Source: Pseudotabrizicola algicola | GTDB taxonomy: Bacteria; Pseudomonadota; Alphaproteobacteria; Rhodobacterales; Rhodobacteraceae | Assembly: GCF_010915705.1 (NCBI RefSeq) | Contig: NZ_JAAIKE010000002.1 | Location: 186,001-250,000, forward strand | Direction: 5' to 3' | DNA: 64,000 nucleotides | In this document: positions 42,611 to 52,377 of the stretch, in pieces | Layout: each line of letters starts with the position of its first letter | How positions within the stretch are numbered: position 1 is the stretch's first letter | Notes under the pieces: model-generated | Told to the model about the DNA's origin: nothing | Seen by the model: the letters and a program-made list of their open reading frames with translations, nothing else | The model's database searches: none | Made by a program: the position numbers and the translations under genes

Positions 42611-43614
42611 TCGAACACACCCATCACCCGCCCGAACAGCATGAAGGCGCGGGCGGTGCGGGTATCGGCCAGTTCGGAAATCTCGGCATCGGTCGCGTTC
42701 TTCTCGAACTGCTGGAACATGCGGTCGAAGGTGCGCAGGAAATGGTGGCCCGCGTCGCGGAACACCGGGTCTTCGCGCATCCGCCCCGCTGTCAGCGCCA
42801 GCGAGGACCGATCCCGCACCCCGCCAATCGCCGCAATGCCGCGCCCGCGCTCCCCTGCCGCAAAGCGCCGCCACAGCTCGGGGCGGGCGCGGTCGGGGCG
42901 CAGGTCGTCCATGTAGATGCCTTCCTGACTCATCAGGGTCAGCACATCCTGCGCCGCGCGGATCAGCTTGGCGACATCACGATCTTCCAGCGCCAGCCGC
43001 AGCGCGCGAAAGCCTTCGCGGTCATCGGGGTTTTCAGGGAATTGCAGCGCGCGGATGAAATCGGCCACCGAAAGGGGCGGGCGCAGCGATTCGGCAGGGG
43101 TGCCAAGCGCAAGGCCCGGCTGTTCCTCGGCAGGCGCGGGGGCGGGCGGAGCCACGAGCGCCGCCTTGCGGTCGGCCGAAGGCTGCGTCAGCCCGGCATC
43201 GCGGCGCGAGGTGAAGGTGGCCAGCGCGGTTTCGGTCTGCCGCGCGATATCATCCAGCTTTTTCTCGACCGAGGGGCGCAGGCCCGCCGTCCCGTTGCGC
43301 TGCGCGTTCACATAGGCGGTGCGCATCGCATCGACCGTCGCCTGCAACCGCGCCGCCTCTGCCCGCAACACCCGGACAGAGCGCAGCGTGGTGACGGCGG
43401 CCCAGATCAGCGCGAGCGGCAGGAACACCACCAGCAGCGTCATCACCAGACCCGGCACGCCGCTGCCTTCGGGGGCGTTCATCACATAGATCACCACCGC
43501 CACCACCCAGACCACCGCCAGCCCTGCGGCCACGGTTTCGGTCACGGTAAAGCGTGGCTCTTCCGGGCGGGCGTTCAGCGCGAAGTCGATGGGCTTGTCG
43601 TCAGGTTCGGGCAT
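42607..43614 (-). CDS. Uncharacterised membrane protein with coiled coil
   Basis: I do not recognise a named family for this 335-residue protein. It has two membrane helices (about residues 28-46 and 54-75) at the N-terminus, then a coiled coil (VLRAEAARLQATVDAM), a Pro/Ala-rich linker and a soluble C-terminal domain (about 185-335) with SVADFIRALQFPENPDDREG and ELWRRFAAGERGRGIAAIGG. The soluble part should face the cytoplasm. It converges on the Sua5 gene with shared stop bases and lies upstream-adjacent to greA. A role is unknown. Confidence 0.75.
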   Translation of the reverse strand: MPEPDDKPIDFALNARPEEPRFTVTETVAAGLAVVWVVAVVIYVMNAPEGSGVPGLVMTLLVVFLPLALIWAAVTTLRSVRVLRAEAARLQATVDAMRTAYVNAQRNGTAGLRPSVEKKLDDIARQTETALATFTSRRDAGLTQPSADRKAALVAPPAPAPAEEQPGLALGTPAESLRPPLSVADFIRALQFPENPDDREGFRALRLALEDRDVAKLIRAAQDVLTLMSQEGIYMDDLRPDRARPELWRRFAAGERGRGIAAIGGVRDRSSLALTAGRMREDPVFRDAGHHFLRTFDRMFQQFEKNATDAEISELADTRTARAFMLFGRVMGVFD

Positions 43615-43638
43615 GGGTGCCTCGTTGCGCTCCGGGGA

Positions 43639-44109
43639 TCAGACGTAACGAATGCTTACCACTTCGTAGCTGCGGTCACCGCCGGGGGTTTTCACCTCGA
43701 CGCTGTCGCCTTCCTCCTTGCCGATCAGCGCGCGCGCCAAGGGCGAGCGGATGTTCAGCAGGCCGCGCTCGATATCGGCCTCTGTCTCGCCGACGATCTG
43801 GTATTTGCGTTCCTCGTCGGTGTCTTCGTCGACCAGAACCACCGTCGCGCCGAACTTGATCGAGCCGGACAGTTTGGTCGGGTCGATCACCTCGGCCAGC
43901 GAGAGGATGCCTTCCAGCTCCTTGATGCGCCCTTCGATGAAGGACTGCTTTTCGCGGGCGGAATGGTATTCGGCATTTTCCGACAGATCGCCGTGTTCGC
44001 GGGCTTCGGCGATGGCACGGATCACAGCAGGGCGTTCCACCGATTTGAGGGTTTTCAGCTCTTCATCCAGAGCATCGAAGCCGCCACGGGTCATCGGGAT
44101 CTTTTCCAT
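43639..44109 (-). CDS. greA: Transcription elongation factor GreA
   Basis: GreA enters the RNA polymerase secondary channel and stimulates cleavage of backtracked RNA. The 156-residue protein begins [19 protein letters not shown] and contains the coiled-coil tip with [20 protein letters not shown], including the acidic pair used for cleavage, and the C-terminal [10 protein letters not shown]. Start 44109 is the usual Met with GGAAGA upstream. A hairpin with a short U-run lies in the leader (44126-44161). Confidence 0.97.
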   Translation of the reverse strand: MEKIPMTRGGFDALDEELKTLKSVERPAVIRAIAEAREHGDLSENAEYHSAREKQSFIEGRIKELEGILSLAEVIDPTKLSGSIKFGATVVLVDEDTDEERKYQIVGETEADIERGLLNIRSPLARALIGKEEGDSVEVKTPGGDRSYEVVSIRYV

Positions 44110-44125
44110 CGTCCATCTTCCACGA

Positions 44126-44161
44126 AAAGGGAGGCCACGGCCCCTGTGGGGGGCCATGGCC
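44126..44161 (-). promoter_or_regulatory. Hairpin with U-run in the greA leader
   Basis: On the minus strand GGCCATGGCCCC pairs with GGGGCCGTGGCC (one U-G pair) around a five-base loop and is followed by TCCCTTTT, ending 16 bases before the greA start. It looks like an attenuator or weak terminator. Confidence 0.5.
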
Positions 44162-44307
44162 CGTCACTATATGAAGATCACCCAAACGGAAGGCGGCACG
44201 AATTGCAAGGGGGGATGGCGCTTTGTGTGGGCAGCTTGTCGCTCAGGCACCACCACCCGCGCTGCGGGGGCGCTACGCCGTCAAGACATAAAGTTGCGGC
44301 GACGCTG

Positions 44308-44320
44308 CATTGCGGCAATG
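44308..44320. promoter_or_regulatory. Palindromic operator-like site upstream of ETF-QO gene
   Basis: CATTGC and GCAATG flank a single G. TTGCG also occurs at 44294-44298 and 44326-44330. It lies about 100 bases upstream of the ETF-QO ATG and may be a repressor site; TGC/GCA symmetry recalls PhaR-type sites, but this is only a resemblance. Confidence 0.35.
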
Positions 44321-44422
44321 TGATGTTGCGTTATGGTTGACCGTGTCCCTGCCATCGGGCAATGACGAGGCCAGCAAAATCAAGCGATCAGAACGGGCCG
44401 CGCCCGTCAGCGGAGACGAAAG

Positions 44423-46072
44423 ATGAGCCAGATAACACGCGAAAAGATGGAATATGACGTCGTCATCGTCGGCGCGGGTCCGGCTGGCCTGTCGGCGGCG
44501 ATCCGGCTCAAGCAACTGGATGCCGATCTGTCGGTCGTGGTGCTGGAAAAGGGCTCGGAAGTGGGCGCGCATATCCTGTCGGGGGCGGTGCTGGACCCGT
44601 CGGGCCTCGATGCGCTGCTGCCCGACTGGCGCAGCATGGGTGCGCCGATCAAGACGCTGGTGCAGGAAGACAATTTCTACATGCTCGGGCCTGCGGGGCA
44701 GATCCGCATCCCCAACTTCCCGATGCCGCCGCTGATGAACAACCACGGCAACTACATCGTGTCGATGGCCAATGTCTGCCGCTGGATGGCGGGCGTGGCC
44801 GAGGGGCTGGGCGTCGAGATCTTCCCCGGCATGTCGTGCAGCGAGCTGGTGTTTGACGGCGACCGCGTGGCCGGTGTGGTGGCGGGCGAATTCGGGCGCG
44901 ATCCGGCAACCGGGGAACCCGGGGCGGGCTATGAGCCGGGCATGGAGCTCTTGGGCAAATACGTGTTCCTGTCCGAAGGCGTGCGCGGCAGCCTCGCCAA
45001 GCAGGTGATCGACCGCTACCAGCTGTCCAAAGGCCATTGCCCGCAGAAATACGGCCTTGGCATGAAAGAGATCTGGGAGATCGACCCCGCCAAGCACAAG
45101 CTTGGCACGGTGACGCATACGATGGGCTGGCCGCTGGGCAAGAACGCGGGCGGCGGGTCTTTCATCTATCATCTGGAAAACAATCAGGTTTATGTGGGTT
45201 TCGTGGTGCACCTGAACTACGAGAACCCGCATCTTTACCCCTATATGGAGTTCCAGCGTTTCAAGCATCATCCGATGGTGGCCGACCTGCTGGCGGGCGG
45301 CAAACGGGTGGCTTACGGCGCGCGGGCGATTTCCGAAGGCGGCTGGCAGTCGATGCCCAAGATGGTGGCCCCCGGTGTGGCCCTGCTGGGCTGCTCGGTG
45401 GGCATGGTCAACGTGCCGCGCATCAAGGGCAACCACAATGCCATGCTGTCGGGCAAGGCCGCAGCCGAGGCGGCGCATGCCGCGATCAAGGCCGGGCGTC
45501 AGGGCGACGAGCTGGCCGCCTATGAGTCCGAGGTGCGCGGCGGCGCGATTGGCCGCGATCTGAAGAAGGTGCGCAACGTCAAGCCCTTGTGGTCGAAATA
45601 CGGCCTCGTCGCCAGCCTGATGGGCGGCGGTCTGGACATGTGGACCAACACGCTCGGCTTTTCGCTGTTCGGCACGCTCAAGCATGGCAAATCCGACGCC
45701 GCCGCCACCGGACTGGCCAAGGATTTCGCGCCGATCGACTATCCCAAGCCAGATGGCAAGCTGTCCTTCGACCGTCTGACCAACGTGGCCTACAGCTTTA
45801 CCAACCATGACGAGGCGCAGCCTGCGCATCTGAAGCTGAAAGACCCGTCGATCCCGATCGCGGTGAACCTGCCGAAATATGCCGAACCTGCGCAGCGCTA
45901 TTGCCCGGCGGGGGTCTACGAGGTGGTGGCCGAAGAGGGCAAGGACCCGCGCTTTGTCATCAACTTCCAGAACTGCGTGCACTGCAAGACCTGCGACATC
46001 AAGGACCCGTCGCAGAACATCGTCTGGACCACGCCGCAAGGTGCGGGCGGGCCGAACTATCCGAACATGTGA
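44423..46072 (+). CDS. Electron transfer flavoprotein-ubiquinone oxidoreductase
   Basis: ETF-QO takes electrons from ETF, reduced by acyl-CoA and other dehydrogenases, and passes them to ubiquinone in the membrane. The 549-residue protein has the FAD motif VVIVGAGPAGLSAAIRLK near residues 11-28, a membrane-surface ubiquinone-binding region in the middle (GMKEIWEIDPAKHKLGTV), and a C-terminal [4Fe-4S] ligand set: the RYCPAGVYEV Cys plus NCVHCKTCDIKDPSQNI. ATG 44423 follows GGAGACGAAAG. It supports the acyl-CoA dehydrogenase in this window. Confidence 0.96.
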   Translation: MSQITREKMEYDVVIVGAGPAGLSAAIRLKQLDADLSVVVLEKGSEVGAHILSGAVLDPSGLDALLPDWRSMGAPIKTLVQEDNFYMLGPAGQIRIPNFPMPPLMNNHGNYIVSMANVCRWMAGVAEGLGVEIFPGMSCSELVFDGDRVAGVVAGEFGRDPATGEPGAGYEPGMELLGKYVFLSEGVRGSLAKQVIDRYQLSKGHCPQKYGLGMKEIWEIDPAKHKLGTVTHTMGWPLGKNAGGGSFIYHLENNQVYVGFVVHLNYENPHLYPYMEFQRFKHHPMVADLLAGGKRVAYGARAISEGGWQSMPKMVAPGVALLGCSVGMVNVPRIKGNHNAMLSGKAAAEAAHAAIKAGRQGDELAAYESEVRGGAIGRDLKKVRNVKPLWSKYGLVASLMGGGLDMWTNTLGFSLFGTLKHGKSDAAATGLAKDFAPIDYPKPDGKLSFDRLTNVAYSFTNHDEAQPAHLKLKDPSIPIAVNLPKYAEPAQRYCPAGVYEVVAEEGKDPRFVINFQNCVHCKTCDIKDPSQNIVWTTPQGAGGPNYPNM

Positions 46073-46078
46073 GGCGGC

Positions 46079-46507
46079 ATGAACGGGCCGGGGCGCGAAG
46101 ACATTCTGGTGTTTATCGAGCGCCGGACCGGGCGGCGGCTGACGACGGCAGAGCAGGCCGATGTGCTGCCGGCGCTCGATCTGGACGGCGCGGCGGCAGA
46201 TGCGTTCCTCGACGCATTCGCCGCCGAATTCCGGGTGGACCTGACGGGGCTGGAGCCGCGCTTCCATTCCCGCGACGAGGCAAGGGTGCGCCGCCCCGGC
46301 TGGCCCTTTGCGCCGCCGCTGCTGTTCGGGGTGCGCCTGCCGCTTTCGGTCACCACTTTGGCACAGGCGGCGCAGACCGGACGCTGGCCGCTGGTCTATC
46401 CGGCGCTGACGGTGGCACCGTCGCGGCAATGGCTCAACGCGCCTCTCCTGCTCATCGGGCTGCCCCTGCTGGCGGCGGCTGCGGTGGCGGTGGTGCGTTT
46501 TCTCTGA
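46079..46507 (+). CDS. DUF1493-like protein with C-terminal membrane helix
   Basis: This 142-residue protein begins MNGPGREDILVFIERRTGRRL. The region LDLDGAAADAFLDAFAAEFRVDL near residues 33-55 resembles DUF1493, a family with an acyl-carrier-protein-like helical pattern but no obvious attachment serine here. A C-terminal helix (about 118-138) would anchor it in the membrane. It follows the ETF-QO stop by six bases and is probably in the same transcript. Function is unknown. Confidence 0.65.
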   Translation: MNGPGREDILVFIERRTGRRLTTAEQADVLPALDLDGAAADAFLDAFAAEFRVDLTGLEPRFHSRDEARVRRPGWPFAPPLLFGVRLPLSVTTLAQAAQTGRWPLVYPALTVAPSRQWLNAPLLLIGLPLLAAAAVAVVRFL

Positions 46508-46588
46508 CATTTGCGCGATCATAGCGACAGACCGTCCCCTGCCATTGCCAGCGCTGCGGGCGGCGGCTAGCTTTGCGGTATCTTTCCT

Positions 46589-48343
46589 ATGAAAAGTGAC
46601 CAGATGACCCACCCCCTGCCGCCCCGCCTGACTGCCCTAGTGCTGGCGGGCCTGATGTCGCTCCATCCGGCCACATTGCCCGCGCAGACCGATCCGGCCC
46701 CGCAGACCGCGACCGCACCGGGCGATGCCGGGGCCTATCTTGCGGCGCGCTCGGCAGCGGCGCAAAGCAACTTCCGCGAAGGGGCCTTCTGGTTCGCGCG
46801 CGCGCTGGAGTCGACCCCCGACAATCCGGGCCTGCTCGAGGGGGCGGTGCTGTCTTTCATCGGGACCGGAGATTTCCCGAAGGCTGCGGAGGCCGCCGCG
46901 CGCCTGACCGGGCAAGGGGGGCGAAGCATCGGGGCCAGCATTGCCCTGATGGTGCGCGATGTGCAGGCCGAAAACTATGATGCCCTGCTGGCCGTGCCGG
47001 AAAGCCGCAAGATCGGCAATCTTTTGGATGATCTGGTCCTTGCATGGGCCGAGTTCGGCAAGGGTCGCATGTCGGAAACCGTGGCGGCCTTCGATGCGAT
47101 TGCCGCCACCGAAGGGCTGAAGGCCTTCGGCCTCTATCACAAGGCGCTGGCGCTGGCGGCGGTGGGCGATTTCGAAGGGGCCGATGACATTCTGTCGGGC
47201 CGCGCCGAGGGGCCGCTGGTGGTGAACCGTCGCGGCGTCATCGCCCACGCGCAGATCCTGAGCCAGCTTGAAAAGTTCGACGAGGCGCTTGCCCTGCTGG
47301 ACCGGGGCTTCGGCTCGGACCCTGACCCCGAGATTTCGGCACTGCGCGCAGCGCTGGAGGCCGACCCGCCCTTGGCCTTTGACGTGGTGCAAAATGCCAA
47401 GGACGGCATCGCCGAGGTGTTCTTTACCGTCGCCGTGGCGCTGAACGGCGAGGCCGAAGATGGCTACACGCTGCTCTATTCCCGCGCCGCGCTCGACCTG
47501 AAACCGAACCACGCCGAGGCGCTGCTGCTGTCTGCGGGGCTGCTGGAACAGTTGCGCCAATATGATCTCGCGGGCGAAACCTACGCGCTCTTGCCCGCCG
47601 ACCACCCCAGCTTTCACGCCGCCGAGATCGGGCGCAGCGCCACGCTGATGGCGCAAGGCCAGACCGATGCCGCGCTCGAGGCGCTCAGGGCGCTGACCCA
47701 AAGCCACCCTGACCTTCTGATGGTGCGCATGGCCTATGGGGACACCCTGCGCCGCGTCGAGCGGTTCGAGGAAGCCGCCGCCGCCTATGACGCCGCAGTG
47801 GCCTTGGTGGACGTGCCGGCCGAGCGGCATTGGGGCCTGTTCTACGCCCGCGCCGTGGCCTTCGAACGGTCAAACCAATGGGACAAGGCCGAGGCCGATT
47901 TCCGCAAGGCGCTGGAACTGAACCCCGACCAGCCGCAGGTGCTGAACTATCTGGGCTACAGCTTTGTCGACCGTGGCGAAAACCTTGAAGAGGCGCTGGA
48001 GATGATCGAGCGCGCGGTCGCGGCACGGCCCGATGCGGGCTATATCATCGACAGTCTGGCATGGGCCTATTTCCGCCTTGGCCGCTATGAGGACGCGCTG
48101 CCGCAGATGGAACGCGCCAGCCTGCTGGAACCCGTCGATCCGGTGGTGACCGACCATCTGGGCGATGTGTATTGGGCCGTCGGGCGGCAGCTCGAGGCCC
48201 GCTTCCAATGGCGCCGCGCCCTGTCCTTCGACCCCGAGGAAAAGGACGCCGTGCGCATCCGCCGCAAGCTGGAAATCGGTCTGGATGCGGTTCTGGCCGA
48301 AGAAGGCGCCCCGCCCCTGACTGCGGTGCCGAATGGCAACTGA
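46589..48343 (+). CDS. Secreted tetratricopeptide repeat protein
   Basis: This 584-residue protein has a signal peptide ([29 protein letters not shown] from the second Met) and at least six TPR units. The clearest lie in the C-terminal third, for example [25 protein letters not shown] and [23 protein letters not shown] proteins are protein-protein scaffolds; a periplasmic or outer-membrane site is implied. Two starts are possible, 46589 and 46604, neither with a strong ribosome binding site. It overlaps ispE by 11 bases. A specific partner cannot be named. Confidence 0.85.
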   Translation: MKSDQMTHPLPPRLTALVLAGLMSLHPATLPAQTDPAPQTATAPGDAGAYLAARSAAAQSNFREGAFWFARALESTPDNPGLLEGAVLSFIGTGDFPKAAEAAARLTGQGGRSIGASIALMVRDVQAENYDALLAVPESRKIGNLLDDLVLAWAEFGKGRMSETVAAFDAIAATEGLKAFGLYHKALALAAVGDFEGADDILSGRAEGPLVVNRRGVIAHAQILSQLEKFDEALALLDRGFGSDPDPEISALRAALEADPPLAFDVVQNAKDGIAEVFFTVAVALNGEAEDGYTLLYSRAALDLKPNHAEALLLSAGLLEQLRQYDLAGETYALLPADHPSFHAAEIGRSATLMAQGQTDAALEALRALTQSHPDLLMVRMAYGDTLRRVERFEEAAAAYDAAVALVDVPAERHWGLFYARAVAFERSNQWDKAEADFRKALELNPDQPQVLNYLGYSFVDRGENLEEALEMIERAVAARPDAGYIIDSLAWAYFRLGRYEDALPQMERASLLEPVDPVVTDHLGDVYWAVGRQLEARFQWRRALSFDPEEKDAVRIRRKLEIGLDAVLAEEGAPPLTAVPNGN

Positions 48344-49184
48344 GCCTGGCGCGGACTGCACCGAATTCGCCCCTGCAAAGATCAACCTGACCCTGCATGT
48401 CACGGGGCAGCGCGCCGATGGCTATCACCTGCTCGATTCGCTGGTGGTGTTCGCCGATGTGGGCGACCAGATCACGGTGCGCGCCGCCGACAGCCTGCGG
48501 CTGGAGATCAGCGGCCCGCAGGCGGCGGCGCTGCCGCCCAGCGACGACAATCTTGTGCTGCGCGCGGCACGGCTGATGGGGGTGCCTGCGGCGATCACGC
48601 TGGAAAAGCGGCTTCCGGTGGCCTCGGGCATCGGGGGCGGCTCTGCCGATGCCGCCGCTGCGCTGCGCGCGCTGGCGCGCCTGTCGGCTCGCCCGCTGCC
48701 CACCGAGGCCGAGGTGCTGACACTGGGCGCCGATGTTCCGGTGTGCCTCAAGGGCAGACCCGTGCGCATGCAGGGCGTGGGCGAGGTGCTGACCCCGGTG
48801 CCGGACATGCCAAAGGCGTGGCTGGTGCTGGCCAATCCGGGTGTGGCGGTGGCCACACCGGCGGTGTTCCGCGGACTGTCCCGCAAGGACAATCCGCCGA
48901 TGCCCGCCGCCCTGCCCGCCTTGCGCACCGCCGAGGCGCTTGCGGCATTTCTGCACGGCCAGCGCAATGACATGGAGGCCGCCGCCCTTGCGCTGGCCCC
49001 CCCCATCGGCACCACGACGGCGGCACTGGGCGCGCAGACGGGTTGCCTACTGGCGCGGATGTCAGGGTCGGGCGCGACCTGCTTCGGCCTCTTTGCCGAT
49101 GCGGCATCGGCCCAGACTGCCGCGCGGGCGCTTCAATCCGCCCAGCCGGGCTGGTGGGTGGCGGCGGCGCGGCTGCTCAGCTGA
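48333..49184 (+). CDS. ispE: 4-diphosphocytidyl-2-C-methyl-D-erythritol kinase
   Basis: IspE phosphorylates CDP-ME in the MEP route to isoprenoids. The 283-residue GHMP kinase begins [23 protein letters not shown], with the substrate Lys in PAKINLTL. The GHMP motif 2 is [20 protein letters not shown] (near residues 91-110) and motif 3 is [15 protein letters not shown]. It overlaps the TPR gene upstream and converges on the polyprenyl synthase with an 8-base overlap. IspE supplies precursors for that synthase. Confidence 0.95.
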   Translation: MATEPGADCTEFAPAKINLTLHVTGQRADGYHLLDSLVVFADVGDQITVRAADSLRLEISGPQAAALPPSDDNLVLRAARLMGVPAAITLEKRLPVASGIGGGSADAAAALRALARLSARPLPTEAEVLTLGADVPVCLKGRPVRMQGVGEVLTPVPDMPKAWLVLANPGVAVATPAVFRGLSRKDNPPMPAALPALRTAEALAAFLHGQRNDMEAAALALAPPIGTTTAALGAQTGCLLARMSGSGATCFGLFADAASAQTAARALQSAQPGWWVAAARLLS

Positions 49185-50193
49185 TCCGCTCGACCACATA
49201 ATCGGCCAGATCGGCCAGCATGTCGCGCAACTCATGCGCGGGCAGCGGGTCCAGCGCGGCACGCGCCTTGCGCGCCCAGGCCAGCGCATCCTGCCGCGCC
49301 GCCTCCATCGCGCCATGCCGGTCCATCAGCGCGCGGGCATGGTCCAGATCGCCCTCGCGCTGGTCGCCCTTTTCGATCACGCGCTGCCAGAACGCATGTT
49401 CCTCGGCCGAGGCTTTCGCCACCGCCTTGATGACCGGCAGCGTCAGCTTGCGTTCGCGGAAATCGTCGCCGGTGTTCTTGCCGATCACCGCATCGGTGCC
49501 GCCATAATCGAGCAGGTCATCCACGATCTGGAAGGCAATCCCCAGCGCATCGCCATAGTCGTAAAGCGCCTGCACCTGCGCCTGCCCCGCCCCCGCGATC
49601 ACGCCGCCCACCTCGGTGGCCGCCGAAAACAGCGCCGCCGTCTTGCCGCGCACGACCTTGAGGTAAACCGCCTCGTCCGTGCGCAGATCCTGTGCGGCGG
49701 TCAGTTGCAGAACCTCGCCTTCGGCAATCACCGCCGAGGCATTGGACAGGATGGCCAGCACCCGCATGTTGCCGGTTTCGGTCATCAACTGGAAGCTGCG
49801 GGCAAAGAGGTAATCGCCTACCAGCACGCTCGACTTGTTGTCCCACAGCAGGTTGGCCGTCGGCCGCCCGCGCCGCTGGCGGCTTTCGTCTACCACATCG
49901 TCATGCAGCAGCGTGGCGGTGTGGATGAATTCCACCGTCGCGGCCAGATGCACATGGAACGGGCCGCCATAGCCACACATCCGCGCCGCTGCCAGCGTCA
50001 GGATGGGCCGCAGGCGCTTGCCGCCCGCCTCGATCAGATGCGCGGTCACTTCCGGGATTCGCGGCGCATGTTCGCTGGCCATACGGGCGCGGATCAGCTG
50101 GTTCACCGCTTCCATATCGCCCGCAAGCCACTCCGTCAGCCGTTCCTGCGGCTTTTTCGGGGACGGTCCTGCTGCGATCTGATCCAAACTCAT
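49177..50193 (-). CDS. ispB: All-trans polyprenyl diphosphate synthase (ubiquinone side chain)
   Basis: This trans-prenyltransferase builds the long polyprenyl chain of ubiquinone from IPP. The 338-residue protein has the first Asp-rich motif [10 protein letters not shown] (near residues 90-99) and the second DDLLDYGG (near 222-229), GGKRLRPIL and the KTAALFSAA segment. These are typical of octaprenyl, nonaprenyl and decaprenyl synthases; chain length cannot be read directly. Start 50193 (MSLDQIAAG) was chosen because earlier in-frame codons cover antisense of the next genes. It overlaps ispE tail to tail. Confidence 0.93.
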   Translation of the reverse strand: MSLDQIAAGPSPKKPQERLTEWLAGDMEAVNQLIRARMASEHAPRIPEVTAHLIEAGGKRLRPILTLAAARMCGYGGPFHVHLAATVEFIHTATLLHDDVVDESRQRRGRPTANLLWDNKSSVLVGDYLFARSFQLMTETGNMRVLAILSNASAVIAEGEVLQLTAAQDLRTDEAVYLKVVRGKTAALFSAATEVGGVIAGAGQAQVQALYDYGDALGIAFQIVDDLLDYGGTDAVIGKNTGDDFRERKLTLPVIKAVAKASAEEHAFWQRVIEKGDQREGDLDHARALMDRHGAMEAARQDALAWARKARAALDPLPAHELRDMLADLADYVVERIS

Positions 50194-50247
50194 CCCCTGT
50201 CTGCTCCACTCTCGCCTTTCCGTGGAAAAGGCCATAAATCTGGACCC

Positions 50248-50463
50248 ATGAAAGAGCTCCTCCGCACCACAGATGTTACGGTGATCGCCTATGCGCAAGC
50301 CCTGCTTCAGGGCGAGGGTATAGCGACCTTTGAAATGGACGTCCACATGAGCATCCTTGACGGAAGCCTTGGAATATTGCCGCGCCGCCTGATGGTGCGC
50401 GATCAGGATCTTTTTCTGGCGCGCAGCGTCCTGCGCGACAATGACATAGACCTTGGCCAATAG
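50248..50463 (+). CDS. DUF2007 domain protein
   Basis: This 71-residue cytoplasmic protein belongs to DUF2007, described as putative signal-transducing proteins. It reads MKELLRTTDVTVIAYAQALL, then GEGIATFEMD and RRLMVRDQDLFLARSVLRD, the standard compact alpha/beta pattern. It is 15 bases before the methyltransferase gene and 54 bases from the divergent polyprenyl synthase. Function is unknown in the whole family. Confidence 0.85.
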   Translation: MKELLRTTDVTVIAYAQALLQGEGIATFEMDVHMSILDGSLGILPRRLMVRDQDLFLARSVLRDNDIDLGQ

Positions 50464-50478
50464 CGCGACAGAGCCGCA

Positions 50479-51234
50479 ATGTTCGACGATGCCGATCTGA
50501 CAGATGACAAGTTTCTGTGCGGCAAGCTGACCTTGCTGCAACCCGCCAAAGGCTATCGCGCCGCGACAGACCCTGTGCTGCTGGCCGCCGCCTGCCCCGC
50601 GCGGGCGGGGGAACGGGTGCTCGACATCGGCTGCGGCGCCGGGGCGGCCAGCCTGTGCCTTGCGGTGCGGGTGCCTGCGGTGCGGCTCTGGGGGCTGGAA
50701 GTGCAGGCCGGATACGCCGACCTTGCCCGCCGCAATGCCGCCCGCAACGGCATAGAGTTGCAGGTGCATGACGGCGATCTGGCGCAGATGCCCGCCGCGC
50801 TGCGCATGGATTTCGACCATGTCATCATGAACCCGCCCTATTACCCGCCCACGGGCACCCGCTCCCCCGTGCCCGAACGCGCGCGGGCGATGCAGGTAGA
50901 CCTGCCGCTGTCAGACTGGGTGCAGGCAGGGGCGCGCCGTCTTGCCCCCGGTGGCTGGCTGACGCTGATCTGCGGGGCCGATGGCCTGCCTGCGGTTCTG
51001 GCGGGGGCGGGCAAGCTCGGGTCCATTTCTGTCCTGCCGCTGGCCCCCCGCGTTGACCGCGCCGCGCCGCGCATCATCGTGCAGGCGCGCAAGGGCGGGC
51101 GCGGCCCGTTCCGCCTGCTGGCCCCGCTGGTGCTGCACGCAGGGCCAGCCCATGACGGCGACCGCGAGAATTACACGCCAGAGGCGAGTGCGGTTTTGCG
51201 CGATGGCGGCGAGCTTTTGGCGCGATTTCGCTGA
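50479..51234 (+). CDS. tRNA N6-adenine methyltransferase, TrmN6-like
   Basis: This 251-residue protein has the SAM motif VLDIGCGAGAASLCLA (near residues 47-62) and the target-base motif IMNPPYYPP (near 115-123), which marks N6-adenine and similar amino-methyltransferases. It resembles TrmN6/YfiC, which methylates A37 of tRNA1(Val). The N-terminal FLCGKLTLLQPAKGYRAATDPVLLAA is characteristic of that group. The DUF2007 gene is directly upstream. The exact tRNA is inferred. Confidence 0.85.
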   Translation: MFDDADLTDDKFLCGKLTLLQPAKGYRAATDPVLLAAACPARAGERVLDIGCGAGAASLCLAVRVPAVRLWGLEVQAGYADLARRNAARNGIELQVHDGDLAQMPAALRMDFDHVIMNPPYYPPTGTRSPVPERARAMQVDLPLSDWVQAGARRLAPGGWLTLICGADGLPAVLAGAGKLGSISVLPLAPRVDRAAPRIIVQARKGGRGPFRLLAPLVLHAGPAHDGDRENYTPEASAVLRDGGELLARFR

Positions 51235-51334
51235 TTTTGCGGCAAAGCCTGTGACCTTTCTGTCGATTTTGGGCGACACGACTCGGGTCTTGTGGTGCAA
51301 TCGTCATATTGGAACCGATTACAGGAGGGTTAAG

Positions 51335-51502
51335 ATGACCGTTGCTTCGCACCTGCAGGAACTGCGCCGCAAGCATGAGCACCTCTCGGAACAGGTGGAG
51401 CGTGAGCAGCGCAGTCCGGCAACGGATGCTCTGAAAATCGCGGATATGAAAAAGCAGAAAATGAAATTGAAAGAGGAAATCACCCGCCTGATGCAGGCGT
51501 GA
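51335..51502 (+). CDS. DUF465/YdcH-like small protein
   Basis: This 55-residue protein reads MTVASHLQELRRKHEHLSEQ followed by a second basic helix with KKQKMKLKEEITRL, the helix-hairpin pattern of DUF465 (SlyX-like, YdcH). A perfect AGGAGGG lies about 7 bases before the ATG. Function is unknown. It stands 100 bases after the methyltransferase gene and probably has its own promoter, the region before it being AT-richer. Confidence 0.88.
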   Translation: MTVASHLQELRRKHEHLSEQVEREQRSPATDALKIADMKKQKMKLKEEITRLMQA

Positions 51503-51504
51503 TC

Positions 51505-52377
51505 TCAGGTTGATTTTGCCTTGGCGGCGCTGGCGCGCGCTGCCAAGGCAGCACCGCCCGCGATCAGCACAGCCGCCACACCGATGACGGGGGTTGCGGG
51601 CGTGATTCCGGCGGCAATCAGCGCCAGCGTCGACAACAAGGGCGCAGCATAAGAGGCGACACCCAGAAGCTGGATGTCGCCTTTTTTCATCCCGATGTCC
51701 CATGTGAAAAACGCCGCCCCCACCGGGCCAAGCCCCAAGGCCAGCACCGCCAGCCAGCCCAGGGCCCCGTCAGGCCAGACCGTCTGTTCCAGCGCCAGAT
51801 GTGCCACCAGCGACAGCACCGCCGTCGCAAGGCAGAACACGGTGACCGTTTCGGTCGGCACCTCGCCCAAGCGGCGCGATACCACCGAATAGGCCGCCCA
51901 TGTGATCGCGCAGGCAAAGCCCAAAAGCAGGCCGGGGGCCGAGGCGCCACCCGGATCGACCCCGCCCCGCAGCACGATCAGCGCCGCCCCGCCAAAGGCG
52001 ATCAGCGCGCCGACGATATGCAGCGGGCGCAACCGCTCGCCGGGAAGCAGGCCGGAAAACAGCACGATGAACAGCGGCCACAGATAGGCGATCAGCCCTG
52101 TCTCGGCAGTAGGCGCGATGCGAAAGGCGGTGAAATAGAGGAAATGATAACCGAACAGCCCCAGCGTGCCGAAGGCATAGACCTTCCACGGAACGCCCCG
52201 CAGCACACCGAACCCCCGCCGCGCTGTCCAGATCAGGCCGATCCCGCCCCCGATGCCAAAGCACAGCGCATTGAGCAGAAAAGGCGGCACCGGAGCCGAG
52301 CCGATGGTGAAAAGCGCCAACAGCGCCCACATCAGAATGGCGGAAAACCCGATGGCCGTGGCCCGTCCTGTCGTCAC
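51505..52377 (-). CDS. EamA/DMT family transporter
   Basis: This 290-residue membrane protein has ten predicted helices in two EamA repeats, beginning VTTGRATAIGFSAILMWALLALFTIG. The segment GLIAYLWPLFIVLFSGLLPGERL is typical of the family. It resembles the aromatic amino acid exporter YddG group in length and layout, but the substrate is not certain. The start is GTG 52377 with GAGG eight bases upstream; the longer ORF from 52515 adds hydrophilic residues with no match. It converges on the DUF465 gene. Confidence 0.85.
   Translation of the reverse strand: MTTGRATAIGFSAILMWALLALFTIGSAPVPPFLLNALCFGIGGGIGLIWTARRGFGVLRGVPWKVYAFGTLGLFGYHFLYFTAFRIAPTAETGLIAYLWPLFIVLFSGLLPGERLRPLHIVGALIAFGGAALIVLRGGVDPGGASAPGLLLGFACAITWAAYSVVSRRLGEVPTETVTVFCLATAVLSLVAHLALEQTVWPDGALGWLAVLALGLGPVGAAFFTWDIGMKKGDIQLLGVASYAAPLLSTLALIAAGITPATPVIGVAAVLIAGGAALAARASAAKAKST

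Larger units (their letters stand above)
44110..44422. other. Divergent region between greA and ETF-QO gene
   Basis: This 313-base gap holds the greA leader hairpin at its left, then GC-rich sequence with no clear element, a perfect 6+1+6 palindrome CATTGC-G-GCAATG (44308-44320) embedded in several TTGCG repeats, and the leader of the ETF-QO gene. No small ORF with good support was found. Confidence 0.5.
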
